From Desulfosarcina widdelii (lineage in GTDB: Bacteria; Desulfobacterota; Desulfobacteria; Desulfobacterales; Desulfosarcinaceae), in contig NZ_AP021875.1 of assembly GCF_009688965.1 (NCBI RefSeq), positions 5,270,001 to 5,334,000 of the forward strand: a stretch of 64,000 nt of DNA, read 5' to 3'. Positions within the stretch are counted from its first letter, which is position 1; each line of letters starts with the position of its first letter. The notes under the pieces are model-generated. The model saw only the letters and a list, made by a program, of their open reading frames with translations, ran no database searches and was not told where the DNA came from. The position numbers were made by a program, and so were the translations under genes. Below are positions 7,352-16,417 of the stretch, piece by piece.

Positions 7352-8102
7352 ACATGACCTTCCTGCCAAGCTGGCGAAACGCCTCGGCATGCTCGCTTTT
7401 GGGATAAAGCATGGTAACGGGTTTTCCCAAAGTGACGGCTTCCGCATACACAACGGCGTCTTTCAGCACCTGGTCAAACACCCGCTTGCCCAGGTGGTTT
7501 TGGATCATGGCCTTGAAATCCTGTTCGATACGTCGGCGGCCATCGTATCTGTTGATCAGGTAACCCAAAATCTCCAGCCGGGGATTGGCCCGCTTTTTCA
7601 CCTTGTGGATCAAGGCGTGGACATACCCCGTGCCTTTGACACTGTAATCCTGGGCCTCCAAAGGGATGATTAGACCGTCAACGGCCGTTAATACCGACCA
7701 TGTGGCCATCCCTAAATTGGGAGGAGAATCAATAATGACTACATCGTATTGACCATTGATTTCATCAAGCTTGTCGGCCAGATAATAGTGAGCGTCCCGC
7801 TCGGATTGAAGCTCGCTTTCCAGTTTGGCCAGACTCAAATTGGAAGGAACGATTTTGATGTTGGCATATTGGGTCCGATGAACGGCCGCTTCGATGGATA
7901 CCCCATCATCCCGGATTACATCCGTGACCACCAACGGCAGGTTGTGGATATCCGGCAAAAAGGAGGAACTTAAGGATCCTTGCTGATCCATGTCCACTAA
8001 GAGCACTTTCAGATCCATCTCGGCCAGGGCTCCGGCCAGACATAGGGTGATGGTGGTTTTGCCCACACCGCCCTTATTGTTGCAGATACCGATCTTTTTC
8101 AT
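7344..8102 (-). CDS. parA: ParA-family partition ATPase
   Basis: 252 residues, the size of short ParA/Soj proteins. The deviant Walker A motif is KGGVGKTT (residues 10-17), with VLLVDMDQQGS as motif A' and VVIIDSPPNLG as Walker B. The N-terminal HTH of plasmid P1-type ParA is absent. It precedes parB with an eight-base overlap, and these two are transcribed in the same direction as the transfer genes. It should drive partition of the element by patterning on the nucleoid. Confidence 0.93.
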   Translation of the reverse strand: MKKIGICNNKGGVGKTTITLCLAGALAEMDLKVLLVDMDQQGSLSSSFLPDIHNLPLVVTDVIRDDGVSIEAAVHRTQYANIKIVPSNLSLAKLESELQSERDAHYYLADKLDEINGQYDVVIIDSPPNLGMATWSVLTAVDGLIIPLEAQDYSVKGTGYVHALIHKVKKRANPRLEILGYLINRYDGRRRIEQDFKAMIQNHLGKRVFDQVLKDAVVYAEAVTLGKPVTMLYPKSEHAEAFRQLGRKVMYG

Positions 8103-8170
8103 GGAAGATTCCTTTTTATAGCGTTTCCCAGGCTATTTTCAAAAAAAAGATTATCGAAGGGGTGCCCTGT

Positions 8171-9502
8171 TTAAACCGCCTTGGAGATAATGTCGGGGTA
8201 CTCCACCTTTAACCTGGACGGTTTGACCAGTTCGGTTTTTCCCTTGTAGCGACCATTGATTCCAAAAAGATAGAAGATGCGTTTTCTCAAATTGAGTACA
8301 TCTTCCGGACGCACCGCGGCTTCCTCGGCACAGCGCATAGTGATGCCGCCGCCCAGTTGAAGAAAGGGGTCGTATTTCTTGCGGGTGCCCGACGATTCAC
8401 TCACATATCTGGCTGTCTGGGGATCGTTGACCCGCATAAAGATCTTGGTGTTCAGGTTGTCCAGAATCTTGCGGGCCATCTGCTCACCGATGGCTGCAGT
8501 GATATCGGCCAGCGATTGGGTAAATACATTTACCATTGCGCCGGCGCCGCCGGCCTTGTTGAACAGGTCTTCGATGCCGATGTAGCAGGCATTGGAAAAC
8601 TCATCGATGTAGATGGCCAACGGGGGGTCGATCTTTTGACCAGAAGCAAAGCGCCGGCCGATGAAGCTTTGAATCATGGAGATCAGGATCCGGGCCATCA
8701 TGTCGCTGACCTTGCCGGACAGCATACTGCCGGTTTGAACCACCAGGATGACCCGTTGGCCGTTTTCCAGGCGCTTGACGAAGCGATTGGATCTGGCCCG
8801 ACCGATAATCCGGCCCATATTGCCGATGGACAGAGCGGTAAGGACCGTGCGCAAAGACGATGTCACTTTGCCGAAAAATTCTTCCCGGGCCTGCAGGATC
8901 TTATTGGCAATATGGACGATCTCCCTGGCGCCGGGATCTTCGATTTTTGATAGGGTAGCCGTCAAATCCTCGATCTCCTGGGCTCCGCAGCGCCTGCCGA
9001 TCTCCGCGAAGTTGATGGACAGGTCGGGCGTCGCTTTCTCTTTCAAGGCCAGCAAGCCCAGGACGATCACGAGGGTGGTTTCATAAGCCACATTGTGAAA
9101 ATAGGCGTCCTTGGCCTGAACTCCGGAGACCACATGATTGACGATCTCTTCCGGGCTGAAATAGTAGGCCAATGGGTTGATGGTGGCAGAAAAGTCAGGA
9201 TAGATGGGATTGATCAGGCATAACTCATTGGCTCTTTCGTTATCGTAAGCGGTCTGTACGATTTTGGAGAACAGCTCCAGGTCGCCTTTGGGGTCGACCA
9301 CCACCACGCTATAGCCCTTGGCGATGTCCTGGGTCACCATGTGTTCAATCATTTTGGATTTGCCGATGCGGGTGGTACCGAAGCACCCGATGTGTCCGAT
9401 CCGGTCCGTGTCGGGGATCTCGATCCTGCGGATGGGCCCCTTGAGATCGTTAAGGAGAACGCCCCGTCCGATTGTGGTGGCAGGCTTGCGTAACCAGAAC
9501 AT
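8171..9502 (-). CDS. traD: TraD-type conjugative coupling ATPase
   Basis: 443 residues from an ATG that shares its A with the stop of the preceding membrane-protein gene (TAATG). GTTRIGKSK at about residues 42-50 is Walker A, in the R-variant typical of SXT/F-like TraD proteins; LAIYIDEFSNA near 296 is Walker B. The VirD4/TraD/TraG family links the relaxosome to the secretion channel and pumps DNA. No membrane segment is seen in this chain; the preceding gene encodes several and probably supplies the membrane part, a split arrangement. It is separated from the rest of the transfer genes by small membrane-protein genes. Confidence 0.88.
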   Translation of the reverse strand: MFWLRKPATTIGRGVLLNDLKGPIRRIEIPDTDRIGHIGCFGTTRIGKSKMIEHMVTQDIAKGYSVVVVDPKGDLELFSKIVQTAYDNERANELCLINPIYPDFSATINPLAYYFSPEEIVNHVVSGVQAKDAYFHNVAYETTLVIVLGLLALKEKATPDLSINFAEIGRRCGAQEIEDLTATLSKIEDPGAREIVHIANKILQAREEFFGKVTSSLRTVLTALSIGNMGRIIGRARSNRFVKRLENGQRVILVVQTGSMLSGKVSDMMARILISMIQSFIGRRFASGQKIDPPLAIYIDEFSNACYIGIEDLFNKAGGAGAMVNVFTQSLADITAAIGEQMARKILDNLNTKIFMRVNDPQTARYVSESSGTRKKYDPFLQLGGGITMRCAEEAAVRPEDVLNLRKRIFYLFGINGRYKGKTELVKPSRLKVEYPDIISKAV

Positions 9503-10233
9503 TATTCCATCCAAAAGCGTTCGGCATGTTTGCGCTGGTAGCCGCGATAGAGGGAAACCAGCCAAATGGTTAAAAAAGGGGTCGCCACCGCCCCGGTGAA
9601 AATGGCCAGAATCCGAAAAGCGGTGATCAGAAGGTGCTCTTTCATATTGACGATGGTCATGAAAACGCCGCTGCCAAAACCATGATGGATTTTAGCCAAG
9701 GCGCTTCCCAGCCCATGAGCGATGACCGCGTTGTAATTGTGAAGGGCGATCAGCAAGACGAAAATAATGATCGCCTTGATGATCAGGCTGAACATGCGCC
9801 CCACCAACAGTGCGTCAACGGCACGTTTGGTTATTCTGCCGATCCGGTAGCGGCTCAGATAGGAACAGAGCGCCACTGCAATGATGATGGGCAAGAGGTT
9901 TAGCATCCAAAGGAAGGTGCGGGACCGGGCCAGGGGGAAGCGAAGCGCGACCGACTCCATGAGATAGTCGCTGTGCATGAGCGGCATGATGATGGCCAGC
10001 AGGAGGGCAAACACCATGCCTTCGACAAAGCCGTTGCCAAAACCGATACTGAAAAAGTTCAGTTCCCCGCGAATGGTGAGAAAATCCTGGGGAATTTCAT
10101 AATCCGATCTCTCCATGACGGCAAATTGTTGAATCTGTGCAATGGCGTCGATGATATTCTTGAAATAGGTGCGCGTGCCTGCATCGCTGCTACTTGAAAT
10201 GGGAATCGCGTTGACGGTTTCGTCTTTCGTCAT
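9502..10233 (-). CDS. Polytopic membrane protein, probable TraD partner
   Basis: 243 residues from the ATG at 10233 (a TTG four codons earlier is possible). Four or more hydrophobic segments are visible: GMVFALLLAIIMPLM, LLPIIIAVALCSYL, SLIIKAIIIFVLLIA and AFRILAIFTGAVATPFLTIWL. It abuts the coupling ATPase (TAATG junction), so it may anchor that ATPase in the membrane. I do not recognise a named family. Confidence 0.7.
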   Translation of the reverse strand: MTKDETVNAIPISSSSDAGTRTYFKNIIDAIAQIQQFAVMERSDYEIPQDFLTIRGELNFFSIGFGNGFVEGMVFALLLAIIMPLMHSDYLMESVALRFPLARSRTFLWMLNLLPIIIAVALCSYLSRYRIGRITKRAVDALLVGRMFSLIIKAIIIFVLLIALHNYNAVIAHGLGSALAKIHHGFGSGVFMTIVNMKEHLLITAFRILAIFTGAVATPFLTIWLVSLYRGYQRKHAERFWME

Positions 10234-10270
10234 TTTGCAACCCAAGGCATCCAGGGCAGGGGAGGGGAAA

Positions 10271-10528
10271 TCAATAGGGCCAGTAGTCCACCACCCACTG
10301 TTTTAATAAAGGGATCGCCACGGTGACGGTAATCACGATAAAGGCGATGATGAGATTGCGGTCCATGACAGCAAAGATCATCCCCGCGAAAAAAAGAACG
10401 CCCGTGAACCATAGTGTCGGGTCAAACCCTGGATACCGCCGTCTGATCTCCATTTGAAAATAGAACCCGGCCACCAGAAATAAAAGAACGACGAGGCTGG
10501 TTACGGTCTTTAAAATATACGCGGTCAT
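10271..10528 (-). CDS. Small membrane protein
   Basis: 85 residues with two or three membrane segments (TSLVVLLFLVAGFYFQM, LWFTGVLFFAGMIFAVM, IIAFIVITVTVAIPLL). It overlaps the end of the upstream gene by four bases (ATGA-type junction), so it belongs to the same operon. No family recognised. Confidence 0.7.
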   Translation of the reverse strand: MTAYILKTVTSLVVLLFLVAGFYFQMEIRRRYPGFDPTLWFTGVLFFAGMIFAVMDRNLIIAFIVITVTVAIPLLKQWVVDYWPY

Positions 10529-11136
10529 GGTCTATGCGCTTTGATAGACTTTAAACTTTTCAGGCGGCGCCCGGTTTCATCGACGGGGCGGTTTCTGCCC
10601 GAATCTTCGGTTTCTGGATAAAGGTGCGAGTAGAGGTAGGTCTTCGTGGGCAACCCCGCATCGAACCGCATCGCATACTTGCCGCTCTCCAGCCCGCGGT
10701 CCGATTCGAAAAATTCGATCACGGCCCGGGGGTCCAAGAGTTCGAGGTTTTTTACCCTGCGTTGACCGTTTAATGCCTCAGCAACGGTGTCAAGGGTGTA
10801 GTATGCCCTTCCATTGTATTGGAAAGCCGTGGTGCGACCGGCTTTTAAATGGGTTTTCAGGGTGGCCAATAGGCCTTTTTCATCAAACCACGGATCGTTA
10901 CGATTTAACGGACGATTCGCCGTAGGGTCTAAATTGGGACTTGTTCCCCTATGTTTGGAAGCAACCGCTCCTGGGAATTTGCTGTTTCGTAGCCCTTTTT
11001 GTGCATCATCCCCAGCGTTGCCGTCGACGGCGACAACGTCATTGGTATCACGCCACAAAGGCGCCAGATCCGCGATGGGTATGGTGCGGATACCCGAGGG
11101 ATGCAGCTTCTTTTTCCTTGAGAAAAATCCAAACAT
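10525..11136 (-). CDS. Conserved hypothetical ICE protein
   Basis: 203 residues, soluble, starting MFGFFSRKKK. About residues 85-160 hold a compact region (FQYNGRAYYTLDTVAEALNG, DPRAVIEFFES) and the C-terminus is basic. No catalytic motif is apparent. Translation is probably coupled to the downstream membrane-protein gene through the ATGA overlap. Function unknown. Confidence 0.65.
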   Translation of the reverse strand: MFGFFSRKKKLHPSGIRTIPIADLAPLWRDTNDVVAVDGNAGDDAQKGLRNSKFPGAVASKHRGTSPNLDPTANRPLNRNDPWFDEKGLLATLKTHLKAGRTTAFQYNGRAYYTLDTVAEALNGQRRVKNLELLDPRAVIEFFESDRGLESGKYAMRFDAGLPTKTYLYSHLYPETEDSGRNRPVDETGRRLKSLKSIKAHRP

Positions 11137-11150
11137 GTCGTGGTTATTCT

Positions 11151-11522
11151 TTATGATGCCGTTTGGGGTGGACTATCCAGCGACGCTTGATTTTGATTCT
11201 TCTTGATGGATTTGTAGGTACGTGATTGGCGATAGTCGATACCCACCTTGGAGCCGATGAATTTCAGGTGATCTTCGAGGCTGAAGATGATTTTATAGTA
11301 CTCATCCATATAACCGGTGAAGTCTTCGATATTGATTGAGCGCATCAACTCGTCCCTGAGCCTGCTGATGATAATGTCCCCCTGGCGGGTGATGTCGGCC
11401 ATCATGTAGGTGTCCGAGGTGTTGGCCATGATGACCCGGGATCGGGGGTGTTTGGCCATTTCGATAAAAAAATCTCTTCCCCTTGCCGGTGCGCCGTTGT
11501 CACCTTTTTTTGTCTCAGTCAT
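11151..11522 (-). CDS. Hypothetical ICE protein
   Basis: 123 residues from the ATG at 11522, with GGAG nine bases upstream; a longer frame to 11750 runs through the 3' part of the preceding gene and was not used. Mostly helical and charged, without signal or membrane segments (RDFFIEMAKHPRSRV, DIIISRLRDELMRS, SLEDHLKFIGSKVGID). No family recognised. It is in line with the neighbouring transfer-associated genes. Confidence 0.65.
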   Translation of the reverse strand: MTETKKGDNGAPARGRDFFIEMAKHPRSRVIMANTSDTYMMADITRQGDIIISRLRDELMRSINIEDFTGYMDEYYKIIFSLEDHLKFIGSKVGIDYRQSRTYKSIKKNQNQASLDSPPQTAS

Positions 11523-11538
11523 CGTGTGCTCCTTTTTT

Positions 11539-12297
11539 TCAAGGATAAAATTGCAAATACTCTCCTGCCAGGGGTTGGCGAATCTCTTTGGAAAGAAACA
11601 AACCCCACCGATAGCTGGGGGCCGTGGTCCGAATCCACGATTTGACACCCGGCAGGCGCCGATAGCAGCGGAATTTGTACTTGGGAAATTTACTCGATAG
11701 CACATATTCCGGAAGCGTTTTGGATCTGCGCGAAAGATGAATTCGGACATTTTCCCCTTCCATTCTGACCCGTTTAATATGGAATAAATGGGTTGCGCCG
11801 AGGGTATAGTGTTCCTTTTTTATTCCATCCCTATGGTTCAGTATGCCTGTTCCGCCTTTCAAGCTGATCTTGAAATGGGTTTGGGACATTTCGGTGATCG
11901 TTCCGGGCACGATTTTGCGCTCACGGGGTTTCCATTTGAGATAAGATGCCAGCGCTTCCTGCTCAGCCATTAGACGTTCTAAAATGGGCCGGGCCAGTTG
12001 TTTGATTTGGGGCGGCAATTGCTCCAACGGGATTGAGAGGGGGATATCTTTCGAACCATTGGGCTCAGCATGGCCATTGAACCGCGCGATCCATTTTTTA
12101 TGAGCAATGGGGTCGAAAAGGACGCAAACGCTATGGGTATCCAGATTAACGATGCAATCCCTTACCTGAAAATACTCGATCACGGCTGTTTCAATGGCTT
12201 GATGCGCCGCGCGTTCCTCAATTTCGTTCAGATGGATTGATAGCTGCTGCATATGATCGACAACCTGTCTGTTCCGGGTAATCCGGAAAGGGTTCAC
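11539..12297 (-). CDS. NusA-like protein (NTD + S1 + KH-like) encoded by the ICE
   Basis: 252 residues. The first ~65 residues (ERAAHQAIETAVIEYF followed by CIVNLDTHSVCVLF) resemble the RNA-polymerase-binding domain of NusA. Residues about 128-190 (PGTITEMSQTHFKISLKGG, ILNHRDGIKKEHYTLGATHL, IKRVRMEGENVRIHLSRRS) follow the NusA S1 domain. PEYVLSSKFPKYKF..RRLPGVKSWIRT matches the NusA segment with the ILSRT...PGSRSKIAV pattern at the start of KH1. It is half the length of chromosomal NusA and lacks a complete KH2 and C-terminal repeats. A transcription elongation or antitermination role in the long transfer operon is inferred from this resemblance. Confidence 0.6.
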   Translation of the reverse strand: MNPFRITRNRQVVDHMQQLSIHLNEIEERAAHQAIETAVIEYFQVRDCIVNLDTHSVCVLFDPIAHKKWIARFNGHAEPNGSKDIPLSIPLEQLPPQIKQLARPILERLMAEQEALASYLKWKPRERKIVPGTITEMSQTHFKISLKGGTGILNHRDGIKKEHYTLGATHLFHIKRVRMEGENVRIHLSRRSKTLPEYVLSSKFPKYKFRCYRRLPGVKSWIRTTAPSYRWGLFLSKEIRQPLAGEYLQFYP

Positions 12298-12714
12298 CTA
12301 TCGAGCCAAAACTATCGGTTCATCGTATGCACCACACTCCTCGGCGTATAATTGGCCGCTAATGGCATTCTCGCCGTCGAATTCGCCATTGATACTCAAA
12401 AAAACATAGCGTTGTTGATTGTCGTCATAGCCGCTGCATAGAATCTCAACATTGCTGCTAAAATGAACGGTAGTACCGGAATCACTCGTAAAGCAGTCGT
12501 CGCTTGTATCCCAGGCTGCGGCATAGGTGTTTCCCCGACCGCTGATGGTGATGGTATGCGTGACGCCATTGGCTGATCCGATCCAGGTGCCCGCCAACGG
12601 ACCGCCTTTTTCCTCAACTGAAGATCCTGAATCCGAAGAGCCCGATGATCCTCCGCAACCGGCCAGGCCAAGCAGACAGCACACAGTCACGACAATCATC
12701 AGGTTTTTTAACAT
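12298..12714 (-). CDS. Small lipoprotein
   Basis: 138 residues from the ATG at 12714 (AGGTG upstream). The signal peptide ends in LLGLAGC, a clear lipobox, followed by a Gly/Ser linker and a beta-rich domain (GTWIGSANGVTHTITISG, YVFLSINGEFDGENAISGQ) with Cys pairs. The domain looks like small lipocalin-like secreted domains, but no family is certain. By position it may help surface exclusion or mating-pair stability; this is a guess from context. Confidence 0.7.
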   Translation of the reverse strand: MLKNLMIVVTVCCLLGLAGCGGSSGSSDSGSSVEEKGGPLAGTWIGSANGVTHTITISGRGNTYAAAWDTSDDCFTSDSGTTVHFSSNVEILCSGYDDNQQRYVFLSINGEFDGENAISGQLYAEECGAYDEPIVLAR

Positions 12715-12730
12715 TGGTATCAGCACCTTG

Positions 12731-12979
12731 TTAAAAACTATCAAAATAGACCTTCAAGCGCTCGATATAGCGGATGACATCCTTTTTTACCGGATCGCTT
12801 AACGCGGTCAGGGGCTTGCCCGAGCGGTAGCAGGCGATGGCTTCGATCAGCTGGGGCGGAATACCATAGGTTTGGCCGGCACGTTCAAAGCAGAATGGAA
12901 AGGCGTTTTTAGGGCACATTACCGCTAAAATAAGCAAAACCATTGTGACCATATGAAGGCTCTTAATCCCCATCGCCAT
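12731..12979 (-). CDS. Truncated lytic-transglycosylase-like secreted protein
   Basis: 82 residues with a signal peptide (HMVTMVLLILAVMCPKNAFP) followed by FCFERAGQTYGIPPQLIEAIACYRSGK. This resembles the start of the SLT domain of VirB1/TrbN-type transglycosylases (CFxxAAxxYGxxPxLLxAIAxxESG), but the catalytic Glu of the ESG motif is replaced by Arg, and the rest of the domain is missing. It is therefore either a non-catalytic relic or a repurposed peptide. The start overlaps the end of the upstream membrane-protein gene. Confidence 0.6.
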   Translation of the reverse strand: MAMGIKSLHMVTMVLLILAVMCPKNAFPFCFERAGQTYGIPPQLIEAIACYRSGKPLTALSDPVKKDVIRYIERLKVYFDSF

Positions 12980-13205
12980 AGCGGTCTTTGTGGAAAATAT
13001 TACTTTTTAGAGAGGAATATCCTGGATTAATGATTGGATCATCATCAAATTCCCTTTCCATATCCAACGTAGAAGGAAGTTCAGCTTTGTCTTTTTTCTT
13101 TTCACTCTTCGGTTTGTAGCGAATAGATAACAACCGATAAATGCCACCCAGAATGAAGAGTGCTCCGAAAAGGATCATTATTAAAAAATATGTTTCGTCA
13201 CTCAT
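12963..13205 (-). CDS. Small single-span membrane protein
   Basis: 80 residues from the ATG at 13205 with GGAGG upstream. One membrane segment (YFLIMILFGALFILGGIYRLL) is followed by a charged cytoplasmic or periplasmic tail rich in Lys then Asp/Glu. No family recognised. It lies directly downstream of traG. Confidence 0.65.
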   Translation of the reverse strand: MSDETYFLIMILFGALFILGGIYRLLSIRYKPKSEKKKDKAELPSTLDMEREFDDDPIINPGYSSLKSNIFHKDRYGDGD

Positions 13206-13258
13206 TGCAGGCCTCCAAATCGATCTATTGTGTTGTTTCCCTTTTCTTACCCCATGTG

Positions 13259-16200
13259 TCACATGCCCACATCATCCCAATCCTTAAGACGTTCTTGCAT
13301 GTTTTTTTTGTTCTTATCAAAATCTTTAAGCCCGTTTCGCATTTTATCCGCCGTATCCTGGGCCATGTCCTTGATGTGATTTTGACTATACTCATTGATG
13401 GCTGATTTCATGTATCTGTAGTTATTGGCTGTCATGGATCTGATTTCATTTTGTAGTGCTTCTCTGGCGGCTTCATTGGTCGTTGCATTAGCGGTTACAT
13501 CCATGAGGCGCTGGGTAATCACGTTTTGGGATAACTCGGTTAAATCTCGTTTGGAGAAGGATACACCGGTGTTACCGGAAGCACCTATGCCTTTACTGAT
13601 CCCCCCACTGACGGAACCGCCCCATGATGAAGCCACCTGATCAAGATAGTTCTGATTGGCAGATACAAAATTGGAAGAAACGGCCTTGGCAATCTGCGGG
13701 ACCACTTCGGCGCGTTGGGATGCCTCTGTCAGATCGATGCCCCTGATCATCGTATCGATTCCCTGACTCAACCGGGAAAGCACATAGGGTGACCCAAACC
13801 CGTTGAACCGCTCACCCAATGTCATGCGGTCCATCGTGTGGCCATCGGAAGATCCCAGCGTAACGGGCGTGCCGTCGGACATGAACCCCTCGGCCTGCTG
13901 GTAAACCCCAGACTGCCCGTAAACCCGGCCCGAGGTCATGGTTACGGGTTCCCCCGAGGATGGGTTGGTCAAGAAGTAGGGACTGTCGGGCGTGATGGGG
14001 CGCTCAAAGTATTGGCCGATCTCGTGATAGCCGGCACCGGACGATACATTGATGTTGGATGGCACCACATCGCCGCTTTCCGGATTGTAAGCCATTTTAA
14101 AACTCACTTGGGAACCCTGGAGCATTTCCGGTGAAAAATGGTGCCCGTGGGCGCCAAAATAAGTTGCCAGGGCGCTGGCTTCATCGGCGTCCGGAGATAC
14201 GTCCATACGGGCGGCGGTCTGAATGTGGCCTTTAAGATCGGGGTTATCGTTCATCCGATTGAGCAGATCACGGTTTGCAGGGCTGACGGAGCCTTTTTGG
14301 AGAATATCCCTGGCCGCGACATTGGCCACGATGGAATGGGCGCTGTGGCGGGCGCTATCGGTGTAGGCGGTCTGGTAGACGCCCTGGGGGCCCAGATCGC
14401 GGTTGGCATCCAATGTACCCCGCTGCTGGGTGCCCTGAATAGTGCCAACCTGGGCTTGCCGGTCATTGAGATTGCCACCTTCACCCAAAGCTCTGAGAGC
14501 GGCATCTCTTTTTGTCATTTCCGTACTGGTCCGGTCGTAATGTTGCTCCATACCGAGGCTTTCGGCTCTTTCGGCGGATGACAAGCCGCTGGCCACCTGA
14601 TTTTCCTGCATCAGGTCCCTGGCGTCCTGTCCCTGCATGCCTTTGATCCCGGCCTGCTTGTTGACGGCAGTGTATCTGGCCGAGCCATCCAGCGTGCGGT
14701 TGGTCATCTCCCGGCCTTGGTGAGTTGCAGCCCCCGGGAACGATCCCCCGCTGTCGGCAATCAGTTGCCCGCCGCCCGCGACGTTGCCGGCATAGGCGAG
14801 ACTCGAAAGCCGCACCATCTCGTGATAGCCTTGGTTGCGATGGGTCTCCAATGGGATCGGCGCTTTGGCGTAGGACTCCAAGGTGTTGGCCTGTTGGGAG
14901 GGATCATTAACCTGGGTTGCCGCCGCTATACCAAGATGACCAAATTGCATCGTATTGGCAAAGTGGGCCAGGGCGGCCCCGCCGAACTTGGCGATCACCC
15001 CGGAGATCACCCCGGCCAGGATCATGGTGGCGGCGCGGGTTTTGCCGAACATCAGCATGGATCGGTGACTTTGGTTTTCAATCATGCCGATGGATTTGAA
15101 ACTCAGCCCGTTGCGCCTGATTTCATCGAAGAAGTTGACAGTATGGTCCATGGCATAACTGTGGATCAGGGCATCGCACACCTCCCAGGCCGTCAGGAAA
15201 CAGAAAAAGCCGATGATCAGCCCCCCCACGCGACCCAAAAGGGGGGTTGGCAATAATATGACCAAAAACGGCACCAACCCCAAATAGATCGCGGTCATCA
15301 CCTCTTTGATCAGCGGCAGCCAGCGATCCGTTGAGATGGCTTCACCGGTCAGCGCAGTGCCGATTTTGTAATCCCCCAGAGTGCCGATATCGGCGCTTAA
15401 GGCTGCGTTCCAGAGTTCCCGGGCGATCAGGATATTGCGGGTCACCTCAGAAGGGGCCACATCGCCTTCGGTGATGTAGGATAAAAATTCCGTGGTACGC
15501 TCGATACAGCGTTCGATCTGATCCTGGCCAACCATCCCCTCGCTGTTGTGATAGCCGGCCTCGGTACACTTGGTGCGCCAGAAGTTCATGTTCTCTGCGG
15601 AGATGTCGGTGATGCCGTTCAAGTCGCCCACGATCAGATCATAGGCCTCGGCGCAGCTTACCGTGGCTCCGGTTCTGAACTCATCGCTGAAATAGACCGT
15701 AAAGACCGACGGGTTTTGCGCCGCTGCCAAAAGCTCGGTTAGATCTGAACTGGTGGCGAACAGATTGACGTTCAGTTCGCTTTCCGGCCGCAGGATCTCA
15801 AAAGTGACGCAATCCTCACAAAAGCGCCGCAAAGAGGCGTTTAGATAGCGTCCATTGCCGGTGTCGCTGGAGATGTCGACCTGCCCGTTATAGATCTGGC
15901 GCAGGATATTATAGACATCCCCGTTGGCGTTCTCCCGGTAGTCGTAAACCCCGGGCGCCGCGGATGTCCATATAATGTCGGTCATGGTACGGGTAAAACT
16001 GTTTTGCATGCCGGCTAAAAGGACCACCCCTTCGGGGACCTCGGCCACCTCCTGGTGGATATTCAGCAGTTCGTCATAGACCACCATGGTGGTTGTGGGT
16101 CGGAGCAGGGCGATGTAAACAATGCACCCGGCCAGTATGGTAAAGGCCATATAAATGAATCCCAACACGCTGCCGTTGCGAAAAAAGCCGATGGCGCCCC

Positions 16201-16417
16201 AGGCCAGCCAGAAGGTCAGGGCTACTACCAGAAACGCCACAAAGAGCCCCTCATAGGAGTTGTCCGAGAAACTGAGGGCAATCCGGCTCAAGGCATTGTG
16301 AATCGAATGAAACCCCCCATAGGTCACATACTCCCTAAACGAGTCCGGAACCTGGGCCATGGCATATCCCGGCTCGATTAAAACCAGCAGGGGGAGTAGC
16401 TTCAAGGGATGTTTCAT
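13259..16417 (-). CDS. traG: TraG-like mating-pair stabilisation protein
   Basis: 1052 residues. The N-terminal third has several membrane spans (FVAFLVVALTFWLAWGAIGFF, FIYMAFTILAGCIVYIALL, VPFLVILLPTPLLGRVGG, LIIGFFCFLTAWEVC) around a Cys-containing periplasmic region. The rest is a long polar, Gln/Ser/Gly-rich periplasmic domain ending in a helical, charged tail. This is the TraG of F-type systems, needed for pilus assembly and mating-pair stabilisation; its periplasmic C-terminal half may act in entry exclusion. Its start overlaps the traH stop by four bases. Confidence 0.9.
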   Translation of the reverse strand: MKHPLKLLPLLVLIEPGYAMAQVPDSFREYVTYGGFHSIHNALSRIALSFSDNSYEGLFVAFLVVALTFWLAWGAIGFFRNGSVLGFIYMAFTILAGCIVYIALLRPTTTMVVYDELLNIHQEVAEVPEGVVLLAGMQNSFTRTMTDIIWTSAAPGVYDYRENANGDVYNILRQIYNGQVDISSDTGNGRYLNASLRRFCEDCVTFEILRPESELNVNLFATSSDLTELLAAAQNPSVFTVYFSDEFRTGATVSCAEAYDLIVGDLNGITDISAENMNFWRTKCTEAGYHNSEGMVGQDQIERCIERTTEFLSYITEGDVAPSEVTRNILIARELWNAALSADIGTLGDYKIGTALTGEAISTDRWLPLIKEVMTAIYLGLVPFLVILLPTPLLGRVGGLIIGFFCFLTAWEVCDALIHSYAMDHTVNFFDEIRRNGLSFKSIGMIENQSHRSMLMFGKTRAATMILAGVISGVIAKFGGAALAHFANTMQFGHLGIAAATQVNDPSQQANTLESYAKAPIPLETHRNQGYHEMVRLSSLAYAGNVAGGGQLIADSGGSFPGAATHQGREMTNRTLDGSARYTAVNKQAGIKGMQGQDARDLMQENQVASGLSSAERAESLGMEQHYDRTSTEMTKRDAALRALGEGGNLNDRQAQVGTIQGTQQRGTLDANRDLGPQGVYQTAYTDSARHSAHSIVANVAARDILQKGSVSPANRDLLNRMNDNPDLKGHIQTAARMDVSPDADEASALATYFGAHGHHFSPEMLQGSQVSFKMAYNPESGDVVPSNINVSSGAGYHEIGQYFERPITPDSPYFLTNPSSGEPVTMTSGRVYGQSGVYQQAEGFMSDGTPVTLGSSDGHTMDRMTLGERFNGFGSPYVLSRLSQGIDTMIRGIDLTEASQRAEVVPQIAKAVSSNFVSANQNYLDQVASSWGGSVSGGISKGIGASGNTGVSFSKRDLTELSQNVITQRLMDVTANATTNEAAREALQNEIRSMTANNYRYMKSAINEYSQNHIKDMAQDTADKMRNGLKDFDKNKKNMQERLKDWDDVGM

